Assembly: GCA_011322755.1 (NCBI GenBank)
Contig: DRLZ01000332.1
Location: 1 to 12,492, forward strand
DNA: 12,492 nt
Direction of reading: 5' to 3'
Origin: Crenotrichaceae bacterium
Lineage (GTDB): Bacteria > Pseudomonadota > Gammaproteobacteria > Methylococcales > DRLZ01
The stretch's first letter is position 1; the number at the start of each line of letters is the position of its first letter. A program made the position numbers and the translations under genes. Below, piece by piece: positions 5,776-12,492 of this stretch. The notes under the pieces were generated by a model that saw nothing but the letters and a program-made list of their open reading frames with translations, ran no database searches and had not been told where the DNA came from.

Positions 5776-7083
5776 CTAGCCTGGCCAGTTGAGCTTGAAC
5801 CCGGCACCACCCAGAGATGATTCACCGACTGAAATGCTTCCACCGTGTTGCATAATAACTTTCTGGGCAATTGCCAGTCCCAGACCATGACCTCCCGATT
5901 GACGGTTACGGCTACTATCCAGACGCGAGAATGGCTGGAATACTTGTTCACGAAACTGTTCAGGAATCCCTAGACCATCATCTTCGATCAACAGTATCAC
6001 ACGACCATCTACCAGCTGTAGCGTAACCAGTAACTGACTCTGCGCGTAACACAGTCCATTGCGAATCAGGTTATGAATCGCTCTGCTCATGAGATGCTTG
6101 TCAATCCTGATTGTTTCAGCTTCTCCGGAAGTGTCTACAACCAGGTTAATATCGACACCATTGATATCAGGATTGTATTGACTGATAATCTCCTTTAGCC
6201 AGTCTTCAGCATGAACGACTTCCAGATTCAGTTTCAGATTATGCACGCCAAACTGTGCATAGCTGAGCATTTCATCAATCAAACCGTCCAGCTCACGTAC
6301 ATCATCTTTCATCGCCTGCAAATAGGCTTGTCTCTGCTTTGAATCATCGAGATTAGTCATTATTTCCAGGCTGAATTTAAATCGTGACAGTGGTGTTTTT
6401 AGCTCGTGTGAAACCGCATGCGTCAGATCTTCATGTGCAGACACCAAATCTTCAATGCGTCGCGCCATCGAATTAAAAGCATCCGCAACCGGCCGGATAC
6501 TGGAGGAATGATTGATATTTACCCGGGTAGAAAAGTTGTCATCTCCAAAATGCATTGCAGCAGTGCGCAATTCATGTAAATCGTTAGACAATGGTCGCAA
6601 CCAGAAAAACAGTACAACAGCAACAAACAAGTGATAGGCTGCAATCAGCATGATGTCGGAAGATGGCCTGTTACCGCGGTCTTCCACTGGTCCAAGTGCG
6701 ACGATGTGATCGCTGTCAGATATTTTCCGGTAATAAACCAAGGCATCTTGTTCATTCGAAAGCGCAATGACTTGTCCCGATGCCAATCCGTTCAAAAAGC
6801 TTTTATCGGCGGAAAAATCACTCAATTGATATAACGCGACCGGAAAACCCAAAGTCTTTTCAAATACACGGTGTAGCTGTTCCCATGCAGCTTCAACATT
6901 TGAACCCGAGTGCTTGATTAACGTGTCGATATAGAGAAAACTGCCAAGTAATTGAGTCTTTTCTGATGATGAATTTTCCTGCTCATTATAGTAAACAAGA
7001 ATCCTGTCCAATCCCCAACCAACAGCCAGTATCAAAAATACAATTATCAGATAGCTTCGCAAGAACAATGCCTTGGACATCAT
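5776..7083 (-). CDS. RstB-like sensor histidine kinase (second system)
   Basis: Inner-membrane sensor kinase of 435 residues, close to the usual RstB length. TM1 is about residues 8-24, a periplasmic sensor unit spans about 32-140, TM2 about 143-161, then HAMP. The phosphoacceptor is H226 in AVSHELKTP. The ATPase domain shows N338 and N342, DDGLGI at 368-373 and GGHGLGLAIA. Start ATG 7081-7083 overlaps the regulator stop as TGATG; ATG 7078-7080 and a TTG at 7084-7086 are alternatives. It is the last gene of the four-gene operon. The sensor unit is a single copy of what is duplicated in the kinase at 1820-3421, which suggests the two systems are paralogues. The ligand is unknown. Confidence 0.93.
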   Translation of the reverse strand: MMSKALFLRSYLIIVFLILAVGWGLDRILVYYNEQENSSSEKTQLLGSFLYIDTLIKHSGSNVEAAWEQLHRVFEKTLGFPVALYQLSDFSADKSFLNGLASGQVIALSNEQDALVYYRKISDSDHIVALGPVEDRGNRPSSDIMLIAAYHLFVAVVLFFWLRPLSNDLHELRTAAMHFGDDNFSTRVNINHSSSIRPVADAFNSMARRIEDLVSAHEDLTHAVSHELKTPLSRFKFSLEIMTNLDDSKQRQAYLQAMKDDVRELDGLIDEMLSYAQFGVHNLKLNLEVVHAEDWLKEIISQYNPDINGVDINLVVDTSGEAETIRIDKHLMSRAIHNLIRNGLCYAQSQLLVTLQLVDGRVILLIEDDGLGIPEQFREQVFQPFSRLDSSRNRQSGGHGLGLAIAQKVIMQHGGSISVGESSLGGAGFKLNWPG

Positions 7084-7802
7084 CAACCCCAGGCGTCAGC
7101 AACAAACAAATAGCCTTTTCCCCAAACTGTTTTCAAGCGCTTTGGCTGATCTGTATTATCGAGCAGTTTCTTGCGCAACCGGGAAATACGCACGTCAACA
7201 GTACGATCCATTCCGTTATATTCAATGCCGCGCATACGCGAGAATATCTGGTCACGACTGAGTACTGTGCCTGCATTTTCAGCCAGCAGCCAGAGCAAAT
7301 CAAACTCCTGGGTTGTCAACTCAATGATTTGATCATCCAGAATCACCTGTTGCGCTTTTAGATTGATGGACAAACGACCGAATTGAAGTTCATGTGGCCG
7401 AGTACTCACTTCGATACCGTGCTGTTGACTGTTTGCACGCCGCATTAAGGCTCTAATACGCGCCAGCAATACAGGAGGTTCTATCGGTTTGGTGACAAAA
7501 TCATCGGCACCAAGCTCCAGACCCATAACATGATTAATATCACTTTTTTGAGCCGTCAGAATTAAAATTGGTCCATCAAATTGTTGTCTCAACTGTTGGC
7601 AAACCTGCAAACCATCCAGACCCGGCAACATCAAATCCAGAATCACAATGTCTGTCATCTGTGGCAGAAATTCAGTCACTGCCTGATCACCACGATGTTG
7701 AACAGTGACTGTAAACCCTTGCGGTTCAATATAATCACGTACTAACTGGGCAAGACGCAGATCATCTTCGACAAGCAGCAACCGGATGTTTTCTGCTTCC
7801 AT
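7083..7802 (-). CDS. RstA-like OmpR-family response regulator (second system)
   Basis: Response regulator of 239 residues. Receiver domain: acidic pair D13/D14, phospho-accepting D56 in VILDLMLPGLDG, T83 and K105-P106. The winged-helix domain begins near 144, with LTTQEFDLLWLLA, RGIEYNGMDR, VDVRISRLRKKL and the end KGYLFVADAW, all close to E. coli RstA as I remember it. ATG 7800-7802 is preferred because it overlaps the stop of the upstream gene as TGATG, as at the other junctions of this operon; GTG 7803-7805 is possible. It is cotranscribed with its kinase and, unusually for an rstA-type gene, comes third, after the outer-membrane and DUF3019 genes. It is the leading candidate to bind the arrays at 5680-5715 and 9378-9413. 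Confidence 0.94.
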   Translation of the reverse strand: MEAENIRLLLVEDDLRLAQLVRDYIEPQGFTVTVQHRGDQAVTEFLPQMTDIVILDLMLPGLDGLQVCQQLRQQFDGPILILTAQKSDINHVMGLELGADDFVTKPIEPPVLLARIRALMRRANSQQHGIEVSTRPHELQFGRLSINLKAQQVILDDQIIELTTQEFDLLWLLAENAGTVLSRDQIFSRMRGIEYNGMDRTVDVRISRLRKKLLDNTDQPKRLKTVWGKGYLFVADAWG

Positions 7803-8260
7803 CACATCAAACTCCAGATATGTCGCCTACGTCGCCTGACACGTCTTGGTGGAATATTAACAATACGAATACTGGTTTCTACCAGAATCTGATCCTCACC
7901 ATATCGTGTCAGCCAGTAAGAAACAGGCGTTTCAGTCGCAATGGTTTGAATTAAGTGTCCATCCTGGGTTTTATACCAGCAATGCAGGGTTTCTGCTTCT
8001 TCTGATGACAACAAACAAATATCAGCAAGAACGCTACCGACCCAGCTCAAATCCGTTTCCATCTCACATTGACGGTGATCAGACGGAACAACGCAGATTC
8101 GTGGTTTTGCCCATAATTTCCAGAGCGCATCAGTACCAGTCTTTACTGTGGAATCAGCCTGTACAACAGGGATCAAAATAATAAACACGATCAGGATCAA
8201 CAGATCAAGCCGACTGCCTGGACTTCGTTTCAGTTTCATTAATGAAGTGTTGTTACGCAT
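7802..8260 (-). CDS. DUF3019 family exported protein
   Basis: 152 residues. A basic N-terminus is followed by a hydrophobic stretch (about 19-34), either a signal peptide or a membrane anchor, so most of the chain should be periplasmic. KPRICVVPSD, QCEM and LHCWY blocks fit DUF3019. Four cysteines (56, 65, 82, 94) could give two disulphides. The tail has a strongly basic run (RRVRRRRR, 139-146) just before the end, which is unusual and could bind an anionic surface or partner. It overlaps the genes on both sides by one base. DUF3019 genes commonly travel with mipA/ompV and an OmpR-type two-component system, so a role as an accessory of sensing or of the outer-membrane protein is likely, but the function is unknown. 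Confidence 0.82.
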   Translation of the reverse strand: MRNNTSLMKLKRSPGSRLDLLILIVFIILIPVVQADSTVKTGTDALWKLWAKPRICVVPSDHRQCEMETDLSWVGSVLADICLLSSEEAETLHCWYKTQDGHLIQTIATETPVSYWLTRYGEDQILVETSIRIVNIPPRRVRRRRRHIWSLM

Positions 8261-9204
8261 CAGAATCTATACATTATGCCTACGAAAAACGTTTCAATAC
8301 TATCTTTGTTTACAATCGGGCTGCGTCGAATACTGCGGCTCAGGGATTCATATTCTGCAACTCCGACAATACCCCAATGATCATTAAACCGGTATGACAC
8401 TGCCAGCCGGGCAAAACTGTTAATACCACTACCCGCTTCGTACGCGGGACGATTATCACGTGCTTCACTGCGTCTTACACCATAATAATAATCAAGCAAA
8501 TGACTGCTTTTCCAGTTGATCCCTGCAGAAGGCGTCAGTTTCCAGTTACCATATTCCCATGTATACCCATAAGACGCCCAGACTTCGACGCCTTTATGTG
8601 TATTGCTGATATCAGACAAAACTTGCAGCTGCAGATCACCCCAGACATCGGCATAAATAATTTCCAGCCCACCATCAACGGCAAAATCCCGCTTCGGCGG
8701 TTTTACAGCACGCTTAGAAAATTTATCTTCCGGGATTCTATTCTCATCCTGACTCCCGGCAGGATTATTATCATCAGTCGCCGGACCTGCTGGGTCTTCA
8801 GGATTTGGCGAAAAAGTCCCATCAGGAAAAAACTGAACACCTAACCGGGAATTGTTAAACCATTCGAACACCCCACGCTCATTGTTTACGTGTGCAATAA
8901 GATTAACAGACAGCTTATCCGTTTCACGCAGAGTAATCCCTACATCACCATTATCAAAAAAAAACCAGTCACCAAACCAGGCAATATCAATCACAGCATA
9001 CAAAGGGATATCTTTAGAATTAACTAATGGATTACTACGATTGCCATAACCAGCAGCCACACCAAACACCCAGGGTCGCTCCTGATAAGCTGCTATCGCC
9101 TGTTGAATTTCGGCTTCTTCATCAGCTCTTATGTCTATTGAAAACAAAACGATTGCAGCACAGTACAATACAATGGAAACACACTTAATCAGCTTTAACC
9201 TCAT
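8260..9204 (-). CDS. MipA/OmpV family outer-membrane protein
   Basis: 314 residues. A signal peptide covers about residues 1-27 (MRLKLIK, hydrophobic core, cut after IRA). The mature chain alternates amphipathic strands rich in aromatic residues (VFGVAAGYG, YAVIDIAWFGDWFFF, WKLTPSAGINW) and ends in FVGIMYRF, the terminal phenylalanine needed for beta-barrel assembly. These are features of the MipA/OmpV family. E. coli MipA is about 250 residues; the extra length here is largely a hydrophilic P, D and N-rich insert at about 133-171, likely a surface loop. I chose ATG 9202-9204 since it begins the signal peptide; TTG at 9241-9243 is in frame but would spoil the N-terminus. It is the first gene of the operon, and its TGA overlaps the next ATG. 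In other bacteria family members act in antibiotic, osmotic or murein-related roles; none can be assigned here. Confidence 0.88.
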   Translation of the reverse strand: MRLKLIKCVSIVLYCAAIVLFSIDIRADEEAEIQQAIAAYQERPWVFGVAAGYGNRSNPLVNSKDIPLYAVIDIAWFGDWFFFDNGDVGITLRETDKLSVNLIAHVNNERGVFEWFNNSRLGVQFFPDGTFSPNPEDPAGPATDDNNPAGSQDENRIPEDKFSKRAVKPPKRDFAVDGGLEIIYADVWGDLQLQVLSDISNTHKGVEVWASYGYTWEYGNWKLTPSAGINWKSSHLLDYYYGVRRSEARDNRPAYEAGSGINSFARLAVSYRFNDHWGIVGVAEYESLSRSIRRSPIVNKDSIETFFVGIMYRF

Positions 9205-9857
9205 TATCAAGATATAACATATTTGTGTTGCAATCTCAGGCAACGATCAGTTCATGATGCCTAAAATCTGTGCAGCAACAAGTTACACAACATTACAAGT
9301 CAACACGAAAGACAAGCAGCAGTCTATAACCGGGCTCAAGGGTTATTCTTATTAAGCCAGATTAGCCATGGCATGAGTGTAATCAATTTGTAGGTGATTT
9401 GTTATAAAATGTAACCCAAAGCACTTCATCATGGACTCTTGATAATCAATTCAGCATTTATCCAGAAGCGATAATTTACCTGTTTTTTTACAATGGTGGC
9501 TGCGGATCATCTCAATGACTCCCGAGACATCTGCCTGACCAGAGGCTACTCAACTTTCCGAGATTCCACTGAGCTATCTCAGTCAATTGATCAATTTTAG
9601 AATCTGGAGACTTACTGGCAATCAAAAGATTGTGGGTGGTAATCAGACTGTAAAGACAGCAGGTTGGCAGCGGAAATCGATCTACACTGCTCTTTGAATA
9701 TTGGCTAAGAACTGTATATTCCTCAACATTGTATTTTCACTATGTGCAGTCTTAAGCGTATAACGATGGAATCTATGGTTTCTGACAGTTTATCTGAATA
9801 CCTGGTCCACTTGCGGTAGTGATATTCTTCCGGGTTTCTGGTTCCCTGTTTATCTCG
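9205..9857. other. 653-nt gap without a recognisable gene; control region of the mipA operon
   Basis: No open frame of protein-like composition is seen on either strand. Contents: a plus-strand TTACA pair 10 bp apart (9283-9297), a small hairpin ATAACC/GGTTAT (9326-9331 and 9341-9346), the four-half-site array (9378-9413), a hairpin ACTGAG/CTCAGT (9568-9573 and 9578-9583) and a perfect 12-bp palindrome AATTGATCAATT (9585-9596). About 9600-9857 shows nothing I can name, not even a clear terminator for the gene ending at 9858. Confidence 0.5.
9378..9413 (-). promoter_or_regulatory. Four-half-site TACA operator array (copy M) upstream of the mipA operon
   Basis: Minus-strand half-sites are TACA 9410-9413, AACA 9400-9403, TACA 9389-9392 and TACA 9378-9381, with steps of 10, 11 and 11 bp, the same as the array at 5680-5715. 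The first two form TACATTTTATAACA, which agrees with 10 of the 12 specified positions of the E. coli RstA box as I remember it (TACATNTNGTTACA). 21 nt beyond the last half-site lies CTTAAT (9351-9356), a four-of-six -10 match where copy S has TATAAT. This suggests autoregulation of the operon. Confidence 0.6.
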
Positions 9858-11015
9858 CTAATCCAGACCACGACCCAATCGAAAAGCTGTCCCAATGCCC
9901 AGAATCAGAAAAACAAAATCAAGAACCCCGACATCCTCTTTCATTAATGCAAGCGTAGAAATATCCTTGACCCCTGCTTGCAGGCCTTCTTCAATCCATT
10001 GCTCATATTCTGGTGGGTTTAATTCAAGCATTTCTAATCTTGGTTGAATGCTTTCCCTGAAAAATTGAATTTCTTCATCACTAATCGACTCTACATCTGA
10101 TGAATCAGTGTAGTCATAGTCCAGCATAAACCGCCTTAGATACGCTTCATCAGATGATTCATACTCAAATGTTTTCGCTGCCAATAACTCTTCTTCATAT
10201 GCTTGTTTCATTTCTGTGTCATACAGCTCAGCGGATGAAGTAAAAGTGCTAACCAACTCGGATCGAAAAGTTTCCGTCGCCATGTATTTACCACCCAGGA
10301 TGGAAAACAACGCTAAAATACCGCAAACCACCCCGGCAATGTGTCCTTTAGAACCGAATAGAGCCGCACCGAAACCAATAGCGCCTCCAATAATCCAGGC
10401 AACCAGCCCCAATTCATAGTTAAATTTTACGGCAATGATTTTCCATAATAGCGCTCCCAGGAAAGCTGCAACTGTAGCCACCAAAAATGCCTTGCTGTTA
10501 AAAGTATGTGCTTCAAAAGTAACCGCGCTTTCCTGCTGCTGCAATTGCTCAGCATCTTTTTTTACATGATTTTTCTCTACTCCTGAAGTGTGCTGCAGTT
10601 TATGCATAAACACACCACAACCGATACATTGAGCAGATTTGGGTTGTTTAAGATTACATTTAGGACAAGCGAATGTGTCCTGTTCTGCTACCGGGTCTGA
10701 AGCATTAGCTACTGTTGTGTTTCCATCTACTTTTTCTTCTATGGGTTGTAAGCTGAGGTTTGGCGCTGTCCTGGAAGATTGTGTTTGCTCTTTTAATACA
10801 ACCACCAGACCGATATCTTCGAGTTTACGCTTAACAGTGTGCGCAGTTTTGATATCAACATTCTTCTTTAGAATTTGCTTGCTTCCAACAAATCTGGACG
10901 CTTTTTCTACGCTTGTACTAAATTGTTTGGCAAAAGCCTGTTGAACTTGTAATAAATCAAACCCGGGTTTAATCTTGCCATTAATCGCGACTATATAAGT
11001 AGATGATTCTTTCAT
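9858..11015 (-). CDS. Zinc-ribbon membrane protein of unknown function
   Basis: 385 residues. Residues 6-75 form a small alpha/beta domain (YIVAINGKIKPGFD, VKRKLEDIGLVVVL) of the kind often found at the N-terminus of proteobacterial zinc-ribbon proteins. A linker leads to a zinc ribbon, C117-x2-C120-x9-C130-x2-C133. Three membrane segments follow at about 176-196, 202-222 and 226-242; the second and third are rich in glycine and alanine. A long, acidic, soluble stretch (about 250-360) separates these from a fourth hydrophobic segment (363-378). Start ATG 11013-11015 has GGAG (11023-11026) at ideal spacing, and a TATAAT lies upstream. It stands alone, 240 nt from suhB. The architecture suggests a cytoplasmic zinc-binding head on an inner-membrane body; I cannot assign a function. 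Confidence 0.8.
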   Translation of the reverse strand: MKESSTYIVAINGKIKPGFDLLQVQQAFAKQFSTSVEKASRFVGSKQILKKNVDIKTAHTVKRKLEDIGLVVVLKEQTQSSRTAPNLSLQPIEEKVDGNTTVANASDPVAEQDTFACPKCNLKQPKSAQCIGCGVFMHKLQHTSGVEKNHVKKDAEQLQQQESAVTFEAHTFNSKAFLVATVAAFLGALLWKIIAVKFNYELGLVAWIIGGAIGFGAALFGSKGHIAGVVCGILALFSILGGKYMATETFRSELVSTFTSSAELYDTEMKQAYEEELLAAKTFEYESSDEAYLRRFMLDYDYTDSSDVESISDEEIQFFRESIQPRLEMLELNPPEYEQWIEEGLQAGVKDISTLALMKEDVGVLDFVFLILGIGTAFRLGRGLD

Positions 11016-11059
11016 TATCTTGCTCCGCTGTATTAGCTAAAAGATAGCAGAATACGCTG

Positions 11060-11085
11060 ATTATAAAAGGTAATTGGACAGGCAA
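11060..11085 (-). promoter_or_regulatory. Promoter of the zinc-ribbon membrane protein gene
   Basis: On the minus strand a perfect TATAAT (11060-11065) lies about 45 nt before the ATG at 11015. TTGCCT (11080-11085) matches -35 but at only 14-nt spacing; ACCTTG at 17 nt is a poor match. The -10 is convincing, the -35 less so. Confidence 0.45.
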
Positions 11086-11257
11086 GGTTATCATGCAATT
11101 TGAGGACAAATACTGAATAGCAGTTGTTGTCGAGTCCCGAGAGTTTAACTATAAATATCCATCTCAGTACATATTCTCTACAACATCCCTTCTACTGGCA
11201 GCAATACTGGAGGCCGAGACGAATTCTTTAACGACTATTGACAGCCCTGCCCTTGTT

Positions 11258-12055
11258 TCAGTTTGACAGGCCTACTGGAATATGACCATCAATCAGTTTT
11301 TGCATCTGAATATGGAGTTTCGGATTCGCAGTCAGCAAATTTCCGCTTTCAAAAAAACAATCACTGCCGTCAAGATCTGTCACAACTCCACCTGCTTCAG
11401 TGATTAATAAAATCCCGGCTGCCATATCCCAGGGTTTTAGACCTAGCTCCCAGAATCCATCCAGACGTCCTGCTGCAACATAGGCAAGATCCAGCGCTGC
11501 TGATCCAGCTCTTCGGATTCCTGCTGCATCTTTGCTTAATGCTTTGAGCATTTGCAAATACTCATCCATGTATCGCTGATCCCTGAACGGGATTCCGGTT
11601 CCTAGCAATGCACCGCTTAATGTTTTGATGGGTGTGACTCTGAGACGGCGATTGTCCAGCATGGCGCCTTCTCCACGTGAAGCTGTAAAAATTTCGTCTT
11701 TGAGTGGATCATAGATTACGCCATGCTCCAATCGACCTTTATACTGGATCGCAATGGAAACAGAATATTGCGGAAAACCATGTAAATAATTTGTTGTGCC
11801 GTCCAGTGGATCGATAATCCACACAAAATCATCGCCCTCGACCTGGCCGCTTTCTTCTGCGAGAATTGCATGTGTTGGATAAGCCCGGCGGATAATCTGG
11901 ATAATTTCCTGTTCTGCCTGTTGATCGATATCGCTGACATAATCGTTATGTGTTTTGTTGATGATTGTACGCTCGTCCATATGGTTCATTCCACGGATAA
12001 TGATTCTTCCGGCAGAACGCGCAGCGCGGATGGCGATATTTAGAATTGGTTGCAT
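11258..12055 (-). CDS. suhB: Inositol-1-monophosphatase family protein SuhB
   Basis: Mg2+-dependent phosphatase of the inositol monophosphatase family, 265 residues, the usual length. Metal ligands are visible: E67 and E68 in LAEESG, D82 and D85 in IDPLDGTTNYLHGFP, and D210 in KPWDMAAG. The N-terminus (MQPILNIAIRAARSAG) matches the SuhB start, which fixes ATG 12053-12055 even though no Shine-Dalgarno is seen. In E. coli SuhB also binds the transcription machinery as part of the ribosomal RNA antitermination complex; that role is known for the family and not visible here. It diverges from trmJ across about 280 nt, the same neighbourhood as in E. coli. Confidence 0.96.
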   Translation of the reverse strand: MQPILNIAIRAARSAGRIIIRGMNHMDERTIINKTHNDYVSDIDQQAEQEIIQIIRRAYPTHAILAEESGQVEGDDFVWIIDPLDGTTNYLHGFPQYSVSIAIQYKGRLEHGVIYDPLKDEIFTASRGEGAMLDNRRLRVTPIKTLSGALLGTGIPFRDQRYMDEYLQMLKALSKDAAGIRRAGSAALDLAYVAAGRLDGFWELGLKPWDMAAGILLITEAGGVVTDLDGSDCFFESGNLLTANPKLHIQMQKLIDGHIPVGLSN

Positions 12056-12335
12056 AGGATATGTATTCGACGTCAGTGAAAAAGCTCGGTAGGATATACT
12101 TGTCTGTCCTAAAAATCCATTGTTTTCCTCATCTACCTGATCTCGGGATTTGGGTCATTGTTCTGCTATCATACCTGAGGTCAGTGAATAACACGCATCT
12201 GACAGAAATAATTCTGGTACATTATCCGGATTTCATTGCCACCTGGACTTGCTTCTGGCTATCCTGACGAGTGCAAACGATCAAATTAACGTGCAGCGAG
12301 CATCTCAACCATCACATGTTTAAAGGAGTATAAAC
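12056..12335. promoter_or_regulatory. Divergent promoter region between suhB and trmJ
   Basis: On the plus strand, TG-C-TATCAT at 12164-12172 is an extended -10 candidate, and TTGCCA (12236-12241) with TATCCT (12260-12265) at 18 nt is a second candidate for trmJ. AAGGAG at 12323-12328, 7 nt before ATG 12336, is a strong ribosome binding site. No convincing minus-strand promoter for suhB was found. Confidence 0.35.
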
Positions 12336-12488
12336 ATGTTATCCAGAGTCATCATTGTCTTGGTGGAACCCACCCACCCGGGGAATATCGGTGCGACTGC
12401 ACGCGCTATGAAAAACATGGGCTTGAAGCGCTTGCATCTGGTCTCGCCACATCATTTCCCATCTGCTGATGCAACATCACGTGCTTAG
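12336..12488 (+). CDS. trmJ: Start of tRNA (cytidine/uridine-2'-O-)-methyltransferase TrmJ, cut short
   Basis: The N-terminal 50 residues of a SPOUT-class RNA methyltransferase, which in E. coli 2'-O-methylates position 32 of tRNA. VLVEPTHPGNIGATARAMKNMGL followed by LHLVSP is the characteristic TrmJ/SpoU opening. A strong AAGGAG ribosome site and the divergent suhB support the start. The frame then meets TAG at 12486-12488, four bases before the window ends, where family members continue for about 200 more residues. Either the gene is truly broken or the sequence is faulty at this edge. It is too short to say more. Confidence 0.8.
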   Translation: MLSRVIIVLVEPTHPGNIGATARAMKNMGLKRLHLVSPHHFPSADATSRA

Positions 12489-12492
12489 ATCG

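Noticed and set aside
6966..7361. 131-codon plus-strand open frame
   Set aside because: It lies opposite the well-supported regulator and kinase genes and has no recognisable motif.
8500..8844. 114-codon plus-strand open frame
   Set aside because: Opposite strand of the MipA/OmpV gene; composition is not protein-like.
9563..9585. tRNA-like D-arm sequence (TAGCTCAGTGG) on the minus strand in the large gap
   Set aside because: No acceptor stem, no GGTTCGA-type T loop and no anticodon arm at the right distances; a chance match around a small hairpin.
11168..11182. Two plus-strand TACA elements 11 bp apart between suhB and the zinc-ribbon gene
   Set aside because: Only two half-sites, pointing away from both neighbours' direction of transcription; about one such pair is expected by chance.
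12061..12267. 68-codon plus-strand open frame between suhB and trmJ
   Set aside because: No ribosome site and no family resemblance; it covers the expected divergent promoter region.
1..12492. CRISPR array, insertion sequence, prophage or integrase genes
   Set aside because: No regularly spaced repeats, transposase or integrase motifs, or terminal inverted repeats with target duplications were seen.

Overview
The window looks like chromosomal DNA of a gammaproteobacterium, moderately AT-rich. Three things point there: the divergent suhB / trmJ pair, coaD beside a YfhL-type ferredoxin, and two RstA/RstB-type two-component systems, one in an operon with MipA/OmpV and DUF3019 genes. The genus cannot be fixed from sequence alone.

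Layout. 1-818 (-): the C-terminal part of a large transglutaminase-like/VWA-type surface protein gene, broken by a frameshift in a G6 tract and a stop at its 5' side, and running off the left edge. 819-1082: intergenic, with a long inverted repeat and TACA repeats 10 bp apart. 1083-3421 (+): an RstA-like response regulator and its histidine kinase, overlapping by one base; the kinase carries two copies of its sensor unit. 3529-4447 (+): coaD and a 2[4Fe-4S] ferredoxin. 4716-5411 (-): a secreted, acidic, cysteine-motif protein whose frame continues in phase past its stop into a second copy of its C-terminal repeat. 9204 down to 5776 (-): four genes, MipA/OmpV outer-membrane protein > DUF3019 > RstA-like regulator > RstB-like kinase, each junction a one-base TGATG overlap. 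9205-9857: a 653-nt gap with no gene but with operator-like repeats. 9858-11015 (-): a zinc-ribbon membrane protein of unknown role. 11258-12055 (-): suhB. From 12336 (+): start of trmJ, with a stop codon at the window edge.

How the genes work together. The strongest unexplained signal is an array of four TACA half-sites, on the coding strand and with 10/11/11-bp spacing, found twice: 5680-5715, upstream of the secreted protein gene, and 9378-9413, upstream of the mipA operon. At the first site a perfect TATAAT lies 21 nt past the last half-site. The half-site and 10-bp step resemble the E. coli RstA box. I infer that one of the two RstA-like regulators, most simply the one encoded in the operon, controls both its own operon and the secreted protein, giving an envelope-sensing module of kinase, regulator, outer-membrane protein, small periplasmic protein and secreted acidic protein. 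The rstA/rstB-like pair at 1083-3421 is probably a diverged paralogue with a duplicated sensor and a similar TACA repeat upstream.
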